Shown here in pieces: positions 36,696 to 46,152 of a stretch of 64,000 bases of DNA (positions are counted from its first letter, which is position 1; each line of letters begins with the position of its first letter). This DNA comes from Pukyongia sp963768085. Its GTDB lineage: Bacteria; Bacteroidota; Bacteroidia; Flavobacteriales; Flavobacteriaceae. The notes under the pieces are model-generated. The model saw nothing but the letters and a program-made list of their open reading frames with translations, had not been told where the DNA came from and did not search any database. The position numbers and the translations under genes are program-made. The stretch lies in the NCBI GenBank assembly GCA_963768085.1, contig CAVYGO010000003.1:558001-622000 (forward strand), written 5' to 3'.

Positions 36696-37928
36696 TTACA
36701 TTCTATATACCCAATCCGCCGGATTCATTCGGGTACTATTTTGGTAGATCAGGAATTTTAGCACTGTTTTACCGGAAAGTCCATTAGTGAAGATGGTGCC
36801 GATCTCTTGTTTTGTGGATACTTTATCTCCCTTTTTAACAAACAAACTCTCAAGATTATAGTAAACAGAAATATAATTTCCGTGACGAACAAAAACAGCC
36901 ATAATCCCTTGTTTGGATTTCTGAACTTGAAAAACCTCTCCATCGAAAACTGCTCTCGCCTTTGAATTCTTTTCAGTAGCTATCTCCACGCCACTGCTAA
37001 AAGTTGTAACATTGGGCAATTGAGGGTGTCTCTGGTTGCCGTATCGACGTACAACAACTCCCTTAGCGACAGGCCATGGTAGCTTTCCTTTATTCGTGCT
37101 GAAGCTAGTCGCTAATGCCTTCGCTTCTGCAGTAAGGGCAAAGGTCTCGACAGTACCTTTCGTTACCTTAGTTCCAGCGCTTTTATTCGATTCCGCAATT
37201 GCAGCCCTGATAATAGCATCTATCTGACGGTCGATAGCATCTGCTTCCTTTTGTTTATTACGAATTTGAGCGGCAAATTTACCTTCATCCTTTCTAAGAG
37301 TAGCTATTAGCGTCTCCTGATCCCTTTTCTCCTTCGCCAGGGTTACTCGGGTCTGCTTATTCTCGTCTATCAGTAACTGCTTCTGGTTCTTTTGCTCGAT
37401 GAGACCTGTGTTAAGTACCTGTAACTCTACCGTTTTGTCCTTTATACGCTCTCCCTGTTCCTTGCGATGCTTTGCGTATTGCTTCATATATTGCAGCCTT
37501 TTATAGGCTTGCAGAAAGTCTTCAGAAGACAACAGGAACATCACCCTGCTTTGTTGTGACTTACTTTTGTACGATTTCATTATCATCGCTGCATAATCCT
37601 CTTTCAATGCCTTGAGCTCCTCACGAAGCGATTCGATCTTGTTTAGATTATCATTAATTTCCCTGGTAAGTAAATTGGCCTGCTGATTAGTGACACGAAT
37701 GAGGTTCTCGGTCGCACGAATCCGTTGATCCAGGTCTTCAACCTGCGTTAGGACGGATTTCTTCTCTCCGCGTGTTTTAAATAAAAGGGAGTTGATCTGT
37801 TTTATTTCCTGGAGAATGACTTGTCTCTTAGCTTCTAATTCCTGTTGTTTTTTAGACTGCCCCTGTACGGTCACAGTTACGAATAAGAAACAGCAAAGTA
37901 AGGTTAGAATGAACGTTAATCGCTTCAT
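36696..37928 (-). CDS. EnvC-like murein hydrolase activator, degenerate LytM domain
   Basis: 410 residues: signal peptide (ends VQGQ), a long coiled coil (about 25-250), and a C-terminal LytM/M23 domain (about 285-405). The zinc-ligand positions of active M23 enzymes are lost: the HxGxD-type site reads SSGVEIA, the middle His region reads ISVYYNL, and the final HxH reads LKFLIY. This is the EnvC pattern, in which the protein does not cut peptidoglycan itself but activates an amidase. It overlaps the DUF4292 gene by 4 nt and is the last gene of the operon. Confidence 0.9.
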   Translation of the reverse strand: MKRLTFILTLLCCFLFVTVTVQGQSKKQQELEAKRQVILQEIKQINSLLFKTRGEKKSVLTQVEDLDQRIRATENLIRVTNQQANLLTREINDNLNKIESLREELKALKEDYAAMIMKSYKSKSQQSRVMFLLSSEDFLQAYKRLQYMKQYAKHRKEQGERIKDKTVELQVLNTGLIEQKNQKQLLIDENKQTRVTLAKEKRDQETLIATLRKDEGKFAAQIRNKQKEADAIDRQIDAIIRAAIAESNKSAGTKVTKGTVETFALTAEAKALATSFSTNKGKLPWPVAKGVVVRRYGNQRHPQLPNVTTFSSGVEIATEKNSKARAVFDGEVFQVQKSKQGIMAVFVRHGNYISVYYNLESLFVKKGDKVSTKQEIGTIFTNGLSGKTVLKFLIYQNSTRMNPADWVYRM

Positions 37929-38707
37929 CGGCCAAGGTCTATTTGTTCGTATCCCCTGGGGATGTTGAAGGGAAAGCTAATACCAACATCCAAATCTATT
38001 TTTCGATACGTCACATCTATTCGGGTTTTAGAGTCACCCTCTGTAGTATGAATTGATACCTCCGAAGGGAAATACACACCACCAACTTTCTGATACGGCC
38101 CGTAATGTACCGTGAGCATTCTATCTTCCGACGGCTGTGCAACGGAGGCCGAAGCTACTTTAAAGTTATCCGGATTCAAAAACAGACTGTGAATGAAATT
38201 CTCCAGCTGTTTCCTGGGTAATAATTTGTATTGATTGTTTACTACCTCGGACGTATAATTGTTTTTATTCAGATTGAAGATGGTTTGACCTAAAAGAATT
38301 GCCTGTGTCTTTTCGAAGTCAACCTCTGTTCCCAACCAATCACTTAAAAGGGCAAAATCACCGTCAAAATAGGTATTTGACAAGGTTTCATAATAACTTA
38401 CATTGTCCGGAGTGATCATAATTTTAGCAAGCGTAATTCCAATAAGTGAAGCCTTAATCCAGATCTTCTTGTCCTTCTCCATGCGAAGGCTTACTGTAAT
38501 ACTTTGCAATTTCTTATCATCCTCATATTCCACCTTTATCCGTCCGGCCATCGTAGTAAACTTCGGTGAAGCCTGTTTATGGGTTGCGATAATCTCCTTG
38601 GCCTGAAGTCCCACATTAGCGGTCTCAGAGCCATTTACTCCCTTTATTCCCTTGCAGGAAGATAAGAGGAGAAGCAACGTGAAAAGATATAAAATCGCTT
38701 TTCTCAT
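37925..38707 (-). CDS. DUF4292 lipoprotein, possibly LolB-like
   Basis: 260 residues with a lipoprotein signal ending in LLLSSC (Cys18). Mature part matches DUF4292: MAGRIKVEYEDD, then VSLRMEKDKKIWIKASLIG, LSDWLG and AILLGQTIFN. The order of a GR-x-x-V strand, a W/I-containing strand with x-LiG, and a late WLxG-like element is reminiscent of the LolA/LolB fold. I therefore suggest a role in lipoprotein or lipid handling at the outer membrane, but this is inference. Overlaps EnvC-like (4 nt) and follows the TPR gene after 3 nt. Confidence 0.85.
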   Translation of the reverse strand: MRKAILYLFTLLLLLSSCKGIKGVNGSETANVGLQAKEIIATHKQASPKFTTMAGRIKVEYEDDKKLQSITVSLRMEKDKKIWIKASLIGITLAKIMITPDNVSYYETLSNTYFDGDFALLSDWLGTEVDFEKTQAILLGQTIFNLNKNNYTSEVVNNQYKLLPRKQLENFIHSLFLNPDNFKVASASVAQPSEDRMLTVHYGPYQKVGGVYFPSEVSIHTTEGDSKTRIDVTYRKIDLDVGISFPFNIPRGYEQIDLGR

Positions 38708-38710
38708 TTC

Positions 38711-40081
38711 TTAGTTCGCTATATTTATTTCCGAAGCCTTTTTACTAAACGAAGCAGCCTTAGTATCATTGCCTTTCTTCGTATAAGCAATACTCAATTG
38801 CTCATAAAAGTCCTTTTCCATTTTTAGATCATCGAGCAAATAATCTATCCCTGTTTCCAAACTTTCAATAGCCGGGTCCAGCTGGTCAATTTCTATATTT
38901 GCAACGCCATTGATAAGATACAACAAAGGCTGTGCAGGAAAGATCTCCAGGGATTGAGAGCTATTTCTGGCAGCGTCTTCATATTTTCTAAATTCAATCT
39001 GTAATAAAAGTGTATTCTTAATAAGGCTGTAATTGTCCGGGTCGTTCTCCATTCCTTTTTCATAAAACTGAAGTGCCTTTTCCTTTTGATCTTTTGCAAT
39101 GAAATAAAGACCCAATTGCTCATATACCTGCCCGGAATTTTCAGTGCTGAATTTATCCACCATGGTTTCCAGCTTCGTCTCATATCCGGGATGCTCATTT
39201 GCATATCCAATGAAGTCTCCCAGGACCCTGTATTTACTATCTTTATCCACTTCAGAAGAAGAAAAAACCACATCCATGGAGTTTAGCGCATTCTCTATGT
39301 CTCCCGAATTCAGGTAAAACTTGTATAACGCCAAATGAACCAATTCGGATTCCGGCTGATTCTTTAACAATTCCTTGGCCGTTTCAAACGCCTTTTCTGT
39401 TTTACCTTGTTCGCTATATAAGAAGATTAGGTTTAGATAATCCTGCTCTTTCTTTGGGTTCTTATCAATTTTATCCTCGAGATTCGTTATCGCTCCTTCA
39501 GTATTTCCCGTGACTTGGTAAATCTGTCTTCGCAATGCATTTCGCAAAGCACTCTCCCCCCAGTCTTCGTCCAGCTGATCGAGTAAATCCAGGGCCTTGT
39601 CGTATTGTCCGGTTCTGTGATAGAGATTGGCCAGGTCTTCTTTATAATCGGAATCGTATTTGGTCAACTTTTCAACCAGTGGTATGGCGGCGGGATAATC
39701 CTGCTGCTCATAGAACACGTCATACAAAGCCTCTAAAACATCCAATCGCTCCCCCTGGCTTTCCAACACCTGATTAAACAACATTTCCGCCTCTTCGTAC
39801 TGTTTCAGTTTAGAATAGTTTTTACCCATTTCAAAATGAACAACCGCAATATGAAGGGTATTATCTTTAGCAGCCATTTCAGCTTTACGAAGCGCAACAA
39901 GTGCCAGCTCGTAATTTTCAATTCCTTTTTGCTTCAGTCCTTCGAAGAAATTCTCCTGAAAAGCATCACTCACATTTCCCAGATCATCTGTTGGCACATC
40001 ATCATCCTGTGCTACAGCGACTCCCGGGATGAGCATCATTCCGATGAGAACTAAGAGTATATTTGAGTATTTATGGATCAT
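38711..40081 (-). CDS. exported tetratricopeptide-repeat protein
   Basis: 456 residues: signal peptide (ends VAVAQ, about 25) and TPR units through the rest (for example HFEMGKNYSKLKQYEEAEMLFNQ, KALDLLDQL, EQLGLYFIAKDQKEKALQFYEKG), 8-10 in number by eye. TPR arrays serve as protein-binding scaffolds; the partner is unknown. Its stop overlaps nothing, its start overlaps the nucleotidyltransferase stop by 4 nt, and DUF4292 follows after 3 nt, so the three are read together. Confidence 0.88.
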   Translation of the reverse strand: MIHKYSNILLVLIGMMLIPGVAVAQDDDVPTDDLGNVSDAFQENFFEGLKQKGIENYELALVALRKAEMAAKDNTLHIAVVHFEMGKNYSKLKQYEEAEMLFNQVLESQGERLDVLEALYDVFYEQQDYPAAIPLVEKLTKYDSDYKEDLANLYHRTGQYDKALDLLDQLDEDWGESALRNALRRQIYQVTGNTEGAITNLEDKIDKNPKKEQDYLNLIFLYSEQGKTEKAFETAKELLKNQPESELVHLALYKFYLNSGDIENALNSMDVVFSSSEVDKDSKYRVLGDFIGYANEHPGYETKLETMVDKFSTENSGQVYEQLGLYFIAKDQKEKALQFYEKGMENDPDNYSLIKNTLLLQIEFRKYEDAARNSSQSLEIFPAQPLLYLINGVANIEIDQLDPAIESLETGIDYLLDDLKMEKDFYEQLSIAYTKKGNDTKAASFSKKASEINIAN

Positions 40082-41094
40082 TTCAATTCTGAATAGTCTC
40101 CAATGCTAACATTGGTGAAATTTCCATCAAAGGTGGCGTAATTACCAATCATCGCATTGTCTAAAGTAGCATTTTTTATAACTGCTTCTGTCTGAATTAT
40201 ACTATTCTTAACGATACTATCCTCAATTATTGTGCCTTGTCCTACAGAAACATAAGGTCCAATGGTTGTATTCTTTAGCACTACATTTTCACCAATGAAG
40301 CAAGGCTCCATAATATGTGAATTCTCCAAAGTTATCTCTTCTGAAATGAGTTTAGCATTGCTTTCGGCTAAAAACCCAAGCATTTTGGCATTGGTTTCAA
40401 CGGTAACTTCTTTATTCCCGCAATCCATCCATTCACTAACCGTTCCCGTTTTAAATATCTTCCCATCCTTTATCATACGAAGAATTCCATCATTTATTTG
40501 GTATTCACCTCCATGAACGATATTATTGTCCAGCACATATTGAAGTTCATTCTTTAAAGCCGCTACATCTTTGAAGTAATAAATTCCAATCACAGCCTGA
40601 TCACTCACAAACTCTGAAGGTTTTTCAACCAGCTCAACAATATCGTTTCGCTCATTGAGCTTAACCACACCGTAGGCTTCGGGGTTGGCTACTTTTTTCG
40701 TCCAGATCACACTGTCGGCATTTTTATCCAGATCGAAATCGGCCCGTATCAGGGTATCTGCATAGGCTATCACGGCAGGGCCGGAAAGTGATGGTTCAGC
40801 ACACATGATAGCATGACCGGTTCCTTTTGGCACCAATTGCCTGTAAATACTGCATCTGGCACCGAGTCCGCTAGCCAGTTCATTCAGGCTTTCCACCACA
40901 TCCTCTCCAAAAAAAGCCGGATCACCCAGGATAAAGGCAATCTCTTCAATGTCTTCTTTTAAAATTCCGGCAATATCAGTTACCAACTGATGGACAATAG
41001 GTTTTCCTGCAACCGGAATCAGAGGTTTAGGAACGGTTAAGGTATGTGGTCTCAGGCGCGATCCGCGTCCGGCCATTGGGACTATTATTTTCAT
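40078..41094 (-). CDS. sugar-phosphate nucleotidyltransferase with left-handed beta-helix
   Basis: 338 residues. The nucleotide-binding loop is MAGRGSRLRPHTLTVPKPL (about 7-25), followed by the usual NTP_transferase block (AGKPIVHQL) and ADTLIRADFDLD. The C-terminal third has hexapeptide repeats (ENSHIMEPCFIGENVVLKNTTIGPYVSVG region), forming a left-handed beta-helix. It makes a nucleotide sugar (dTDP-glucose, GDP-mannose or UDP-GlcNAc type; not decidable). Sits between dut and the TPR gene. Confidence 0.9.
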   Translation of the reverse strand: MKIIVPMAGRGSRLRPHTLTVPKPLIPVAGKPIVHQLVTDIAGILKEDIEEIAFILGDPAFFGEDVVESLNELASGLGARCSIYRQLVPKGTGHAIMCAEPSLSGPAVIAYADTLIRADFDLDKNADSVIWTKKVANPEAYGVVKLNERNDIVELVEKPSEFVSDQAVIGIYYFKDVAALKNELQYVLDNNIVHGGEYQINDGILRMIKDGKIFKTGTVSEWMDCGNKEVTVETNAKMLGFLAESNAKLISEEITLENSHIMEPCFIGENVVLKNTTIGPYVSVGQGTIIEDSIVKNSIIQTEAVIKNATLDNAMIGNYATFDGNFTNVSIGDYSELK

Positions 41095-41122
41095 AAAATA
41101 TTATCTGTATAAAAATTCATTT

Positions 41123-41557
41123 CTATTGTACGCCGGTACTTCCGAAGCCGCCGTCACCTCTGTCGGTTTCCGATAATTCCTCTACTTCTTCCCATACTGC
41201 ACGCTCATGCCTGGCGATAACCAGTTGTGCGATACGTTCTCCATTCTCTATGGTAAAGGGTTCGTTGGAAAGATTCACAAGTATTACTCCTATTTCCCCT
41301 CGGTAATCAGCATCGATAGTTCCTGGCGAGTTCAGAACTGTGATCCCTTTCCTGGCAGCCAGGCCACTTCGGGGTCTCACTTGCGCTTCATATCCAATGG
41401 GTAATTCGATAAACAGGCCCGTCTTTACAATAGCCCTCTCAAGAGGTTGCAGCGTGGATGGTTCCGGAACATTGGCACGCAGATCCATCCCTGCGGAGTA
41501 AATCGTCTCATAATGAGGAAGGGGATGTTCGGATTTATTTACAATTCTAACTTTCAT
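41123..41557 (-). CDS. dut: dUTP diphosphatase
   Basis: 144 residues with all five trimeric dUTPase motifs: AGMDLRA (motif 1), PRSGLAARKG (2), GTIDADYRGEIGVILVN (3), GERIAQLV (4) and RGDGGFGSTG (5). It hydrolyses dUTP to dUMP, keeping uracil out of DNA and feeding dTMP synthesis. Overlaps the flippase gene by 4 nt, so it is held in this envelope operon although its job is different. Confidence 0.98.
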   Translation of the reverse strand: MKVRIVNKSEHPLPHYETIYSAGMDLRANVPEPSTLQPLERAIVKTGLFIELPIGYEAQVRPRSGLAARKGITVLNSPGTIDADYRGEIGVILVNLSNEPFTIENGERIAQLVIARHERAVWEEVEELSETDRGDGGFGSTGVQ

Positions 41558-43014
41558 CTCTTGACTAATCTCTTTAATTGACTTTTTTCAGCAATAACTA
41601 TCCACAGCAAAAATACCAATAATAATGCTGTACCTATTATTAAATTCCCTTCGAAAACATAAAAAGACAGCACTGAAAATCCAACCGATAGCATGAGATA
41701 TCCCCCAATCTTTTTCAAATCATAGGGTACGGCATAATTGCGCTGGCCCAGGACATAGGAGATAATCATCATGCTGCCATACGCTGCCAGTGTCGCAATG
41801 GCCGATCCTTTATAACTTATTATCGGGATCAGAGCCAGATTTAGTGCCAGTGTTATAAGAGCCCCAATTACCGAAATGATCGCACCGTAACGGGTTCGAT
41901 CGGTAACTTTGTACCATACAGAGAAATTGTGATAGATTCCAAGGCATAAATTAGCAAGTAATATTATGGGTACTATGATCAATGCGTCCCAGAATTTTGG
42001 ATCAGGGATTAGAATTCGTTTAAAAAGATCTAAATAAACGATCACAAATAGCAAGATCCCGCTACCGAAGATGGTAAAATACTTTGTAATTGTGGCATAC
42101 GTTTCCTTGGCGTTCGCACTTTTAGCGTGATTGAAAAAGAAGGGCTCTATCCCCAGGCGGAAGGCAGTGGCAAAAAGAGTCATAAACACCCCTAGTTTAT
42201 AGCAGGCCGCATACACACCTACTTCGGCCTCGGCAATATCGGCAGGAAGCAGATACCTCAGTAATATCTTATCGAAAGCCTCATTGATGGAGAAAGCTAT
42301 CCCGGCAATAAGAACCGGTAATGCATAGCGCATCATCCCTTTCCAGATGGCACTGCTGAATCTAAATCCAATTCGCAGATATAAGGGTGAAACGATTAGC
42401 AGAGTAATGGCGCTGGCGATAAGGTTTGCGATAAACACGTAAGCTACACGAGTATCGGTAAGGAGGATCGAGTCCCAGAAGGAGCCCGGGTTATTATTTG
42501 CCCAGGAAGGCAGGACGAGAAAGAAAAACAAATTGAGACTTAGGTTGATGAAAACGTTGAGTATTTTAATGATGGCATAGCGCATGGGCTTCTCATTCGC
42601 GCGGAACCATGCGAAAGGAAGTACCGCCAGAGCATCCAACGCAAGTATAATAAGCCCGTAAGTGACAAATTCTTTTCTGAAATCCAGAAATTCGGCCAGG
42701 CTGGTGTTAAAGAACAGCGTTATCGACAGGAACAGTGTGGTACTTAATGCCACCGATGTCAATGCGGTAGACTGAACTAAGTTCTTCTGGTCTTCATGTT
42801 TGTTTATAAATCGGAAAAAGGCTGTTTCCATGCCGTAGGACAATAAAACATTTCCCAGGATGAGGAATGCCATAAGAGTGGCATACACACCGTACTGCTC
42901 CTTTCCCAATACCGAAACATACAATGGCACCAGTACGATACCCAGAGCCCTGGGTAATACCGTAGCAAGGCCATAAATAAAAGTCTGTTTAAAGAGTTTC
43001 TTGAATATGCTCAA
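41554..43014 (-). CDS. polysaccharide flippase, MOP/Wzx-like
   Basis: 486 residues with about 14 hydrophobic segments and the N-terminal motif FKQTFIYGLATVLPRALG typical of polysaccharide synthesis proteins (PST family). It likely flips an undecaprenyl- or lipid-linked glycan across the inner membrane. The start is TTG at 43014 (no ATG in frame before an upstream stop). The nucleotidyltransferase two genes on suggests a common sugar pathway. Confidence 0.9.
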   Translation of the reverse strand: MSIFKKLFKQTFIYGLATVLPRALGIVLVPLYVSVLGKEQYGVYATLMAFLILGNVLLSYGMETAFFRFINKHEDQKNLVQSTALTSVALSTTLFLSITLFFNTSLAEFLDFRKEFVTYGLIILALDALAVLPFAWFRANEKPMRYAIIKILNVFINLSLNLFFFLVLPSWANNNPGSFWDSILLTDTRVAYVFIANLIASAITLLIVSPLYLRIGFRFSSAIWKGMMRYALPVLIAGIAFSINEAFDKILLRYLLPADIAEAEVGVYAACYKLGVFMTLFATAFRLGIEPFFFNHAKSANAKETYATITKYFTIFGSGILLFVIVYLDLFKRILIPDPKFWDALIIVPIILLANLCLGIYHNFSVWYKVTDRTRYGAIISVIGALITLALNLALIPIISYKGSAIATLAAYGSMMIISYVLGQRNYAVPYDLKKIGGYLMLSVGFSVLSFYVFEGNLIIGTALLLVFLLWIVIAEKSQLKRLVKR

Positions 43015-43025
43015 AGCATCAGGGG

Positions 43026-43547
43026 CTAATTATCGTCCTTAGGTTTCGTGGCAGGATAGGCCAGCAGCTCTTCCATTCTAAGGCTGGTCACTTTGGTGTA
43101 CTTCATTTCATTTCCTTTGCGATATCCAATGACCGCTTCATTGTCCTTCAAAACGAATGGAAATGACTTTCTCGGGGTGTTTTGCGCCTCTTTTACAGGA
43201 TCGATGTCCATCGTAATATCGTCACGCTGATCTTTTCTGAAATAACCTATATATTGATTTGTTGTTTGTGGTGACAATTCAGCATTGCTCACTTTTTTTC
43301 TGAAAAAGATCTCTTCAACCACAACTTCTTCTGTAAAATCTCCCAGGGTGATATAGACATTCGTCCCTGAACCACCTTCGGGTATGCCTGCCACCCAATC
43401 CTGATAGTAAGCATCTATTATTTTAAAAGGTGGATTTTGGACTAATGGGTAGGTCTCTTTCTCAGTTTTACCACCACCACAGTTTGACAAGAGTATGAGT
43501 ATCATCATAACGCTAAATGTTCCGGCAGAATATTTTTGTGTTTTCAT
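43026..43547 (-). CDS. hypothetical lipoprotein
   Basis: 173 residues with a lipoprotein signal ending in LLSNC (Cys23) followed by GGG. The mature part shows a beta-rich pattern (PFKIIDAYYQDWVAGIPEGGSG, VYITLGDFTEEVVVEEIFFRKK) but no family I recognise. First gene of the operon; the flippase follows after 11 nt. It is found in this position probably as an outer-membrane lipoprotein. Confidence 0.8.
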   Translation of the reverse strand: MKTQKYSAGTFSVMMILILLSNCGGGKTEKETYPLVQNPPFKIIDAYYQDWVAGIPEGGSGTNVYITLGDFTEEVVVEEIFFRKKVSNAELSPQTTNQYIGYFRKDQRDDITMDIDPVKEAQNTPRKSFPFVLKDNEAVIGYRKGNEMKYTKVTSLRMEELLAYPATKPKDDN

Positions 43548-43574
43548 AACAATTAAGAATCAAAACTCTTGCCA

Positions 43575-43582
43575 TAAAGGTA
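43575..43582 (-). promoter_or_regulatory. putative -7 box of the envelope operon
   Basis: On the minus strand TACCTTTA (7 of 8 to TAnnTTTG) lies 28 nt before the lipoprotein ATG and abuts the ATP synthase terminator. The -33 element would fall inside the terminator stem; no clear TTG is there. Confidence 0.4.
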
Positions 43583-43583
43583 C

Positions 43584-43617
43584 AAAAAAGCCTTCCGTAA
43601 CGATGGAAGGCTTTTTT
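43584..43617 (-). terminator. terminator of the ATP synthase operon
   Basis: AAAAAAGCCTTCC, loop, GGAAGGCTTTTTT: a perfect stem with U-tract, 22 nt after the atpG stop on the minus strand. Confidence 0.92.
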
Positions 43618-43638
43618 ATGTTATATAATACTTATCGA

Positions 43639-44508
43639 CTATCCGTTCAGCGCTTCAGCACCACCAACGATCTCAAGAATCTCTCCGGTGATCGCCGCCT
43701 GACGCGCCTTGTTGTATTCCAGTGTAAGATCATCTTTAAGCTCTGAAGCGTTGTCAGTCGCTTTGTGCATCGCTGTCATACGTGCTCCATGCTCACTCGC
43801 TACACTATCCCGTATGGCTTTGAATAACTGTGTCTTTAAGCTCTTCGGAATTAATTCCTCAACGATCTCCTCTTTATTTGGTTCGAAAATATAATCCGCT
43901 ACACCTTTATTTCCATGATCATCCGAGCTCGGAGGGAGAATTGGCAGAAACTGCTCATTCATTACGATCTGCGTGCCTGCATTCTTGAACTTATTATAAA
44001 TCAACACAATCTTGTCAAATTTAGATTCTGCATATTGATTCATTAAAAATTCGGCGATACCAGATGTGTTATCAAAGGTTAGATCATCGAAAATGGTGTT
44101 ATTATTCTCAATAATTGTCTCACTCTTTTTAAGGATGTCATTGCCTTTTTTACCTATGGTAACGTAATCTACCTGCTTTCCGGCGAAATCCTCACCAGCA
44201 GTTCGTCTCGCTTCTTTAATTATATTACTATTGAAAGCACCTGCCAAGCCTCGATTAGATGTGATAGCAACCACTAATACTTTATTTACAGCACGTTGAT
44301 CCGCATATTTACCACCGCTATCTCCATCCAGTGTCGCACTTAGATTCTGAAGTAATTCGGTAAGTTTCTCAGCATACGGCCGCATGGCAGTAATAGCATC
44401 CTGGGCCTTCTTCAACTTCGCAGCAGATACCATCTTCATGGCACTGGTAATCTGCATGGTTGAACCAACCGAAGTGATTCTATTACGTATTTCTTTAAGA
44501 TTAGCCAT
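43639..44508 (-). CDS. atpG: ATP synthase gamma subunit
   Basis: 289 residues. The N-terminal helix MANLKEIRNRITSVGSTMQITSAMKMVSAAKL and the C-terminal helix ending with NKARQAAITGEILEIVGGAEAL (split here for length: KARQAAIT, EIVGGAEAL) are the coiled-coil rotor shaft of F1. It links proton flow through Fo to catalysis. Last gene of the atp operon, 27 nt after atpA. Confidence 0.98.
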   Translation of the reverse strand: MANLKEIRNRITSVGSTMQITSAMKMVSAAKLKKAQDAITAMRPYAEKLTELLQNLSATLDGDSGGKYADQRAVNKVLVVAITSNRGLAGAFNSNIIKEARRTAGEDFAGKQVDYVTIGKKGNDILKKSETIIENNNTIFDDLTFDNTSGIAEFLMNQYAESKFDKIVLIYNKFKNAGTQIVMNEQFLPILPPSSDDHGNKGVADYIFEPNKEEIVEELIPKSLKTQLFKAIRDSVASEHGARMTAMHKATDNASELKDDLTLEYNKARQAAITGEILEIVGGAEALNG

Positions 44509-44535
44509 TTTTTAGCTATTAATTACGAATTCTAT

Positions 44536-46113
44536 TTAGTTGTACTGTCCTGAAAGATCCTTCGCCACAGTTGAAAGCGTGTCAATAACATCATCGGTCA
44601 ATTTCCCCTCCTTCAAGGTGTCTAAAGTATCTCTGTGTTTTGCGTTCAGCAACTCGAGAAAATCTCTTTCGAATTCTTTTATTTTGTTAACCGGTACATT
44701 ACGCAAGAGATTCTTGGATCCTGCATAGATAATTGCCACCTGGTCTTCTACCGTAAACGGGTCATTCTGCGCCTGTTTCAGGATCTCCACGTTGCGTTTA
44801 CCTTTTTCAATAACGTTCATGGTAGCCGCATCAAGATCACTACCAAACTTTGCAAAAGCTTCCAGTTCACGGTATTGTGCCTGATCCAGTTTCAGCGTTC
44901 CTGCTACTTTCTTCATGGACTTGATCTGTGCATTACCTCCTACACGTGATACAGAGATTCCTACATTAATTGCAGGGCGTACACCGGAGTTGAATAAGTC
45001 GGACTCCAGGAAGATCTGTCCATCTGTAATAGAAATTACGTTGGTTGGGATATACGCAGAAACGTCACCTGCCTGTGTTTCAATAATTGGAAGTGCTGTT
45101 AATGAACCTCCTCCTTTTACTTTGTTTCTCAATGATTCGGGAAGGTCGTTCATATTCTTCGCGATAGAATCAACGTCAATTACTTTGGCGGCACGCTCCA
45201 GTAATCTGGAGTGAAGGTAGAAAACGTCTCCAGGGTAAGCTTCACGTCCCGGTGGTCGACGAAGTAACAAAGATACCTCACGGTACGCTACCGCTTGTTT
45301 CGAAAGGTCATCATAGATAATAAGTGCTGGTCTACCTGTGTCACGGAAGTACTCACCGATGGAAGCTCCGGCAAAAGGAGCATACACCTGCATTGGCGCA
45401 GGATCTGAAGCATTTGCTGCTACAATAGTTGTATAGGCAAGTGCGCCTTTTTCTTCTAATACTCTGGCAATGTTAGCCACGGTAGACGCTTTCTGTCCAA
45501 CAGCCACATAAATACAGTATACCGGTTCACCAGCATCGTAAAATTCTTTCTGATTGATTATCGTATCGATACAAACAGTTGTTTTACCCGTCTGACGGTC
45601 ACCAATTACAAGCTCACGCTGTCCTCTACCGATCGGGATCATGGCATCGACGGACTTAATTCCTGTCTGAAGTGGTTCGTTTACCGGCTGACGATAAATT
45701 ACACCAGGAGCTTTACGCTCTAATGGCATTTCGAAAGTCTCGCCCGAGATAGGTCCTTTACCATCTATTGGTTCCCCCAGGGTATTAACAACTCTCCCCA
45801 CAATACCTTCACCAACATTGATGGAGGCAATTCGTTGTGTACGTTTTACAGTAGCTCCTTCTTTGATCTCTTTATAAGGCCCTAATAATACAACCCCAAC
45901 ATTATCCTCTTCAAGGTTCAGTACAATTCCTTCCAAACCATTTTCAAATTCAACCAATTCTCCATATTGAGCATTTGATAGTCCGTAAACACGGGCGATA
46001 CCATCCCCAATGGTTAGAACCGTTCCTACTTCATCCAACGAAGCGGTTGCTTCAAAACCTGAAAGTTGTTTCTTTAAGATCGCTGAAACTTCAGCTGGTT
46101 TTACTTCTGCCAT
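44536..46113 (-). CDS. atpA: ATP synthase alpha subunit
   Basis: 525 residues. The P-loop is GDRQTGKT (about 171-178). The N-terminal DELSEAD-like and beta-barrel part has VLTIGDGIARVYGL. The alpha-signature near 370-380 (PAINVGISVSRVGG) is present. It forms the non-catalytic sites of the F1 hexamer. The beta subunit gene atpD is not in the window. Confidence 0.99.
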   Translation of the reverse strand: MAEVKPAEVSAILKKQLSGFEATASLDEVGTVLTIGDGIARVYGLSNAQYGELVEFENGLEGIVLNLEEDNVGVVLLGPYKEIKEGATVKRTQRIASINVGEGIVGRVVNTLGEPIDGKGPISGETFEMPLERKAPGVIYRQPVNEPLQTGIKSVDAMIPIGRGQRELVIGDRQTGKTTVCIDTIINQKEFYDAGEPVYCIYVAVGQKASTVANIARVLEEKGALAYTTIVAANASDPAPMQVYAPFAGASIGEYFRDTGRPALIIYDDLSKQAVAYREVSLLLRRPPGREAYPGDVFYLHSRLLERAAKVIDVDSIAKNMNDLPESLRNKVKGGGSLTALPIIETQAGDVSAYIPTNVISITDGQIFLESDLFNSGVRPAINVGISVSRVGGNAQIKSMKKVAGTLKLDQAQYRELEAFAKFGSDLDAATMNVIEKGKRNVEILKQAQNDPFTVEDQVAIIYAGSKNLLRNVPVNKIKEFERDFLELLNAKHRDTLDTLKEGKLTDDVIDTLSTVAKDLSGQYN

Positions 46114-46152
46114 TTTATAAAAGTTTTAGACCGGTGTATGACCGCCGAATCC

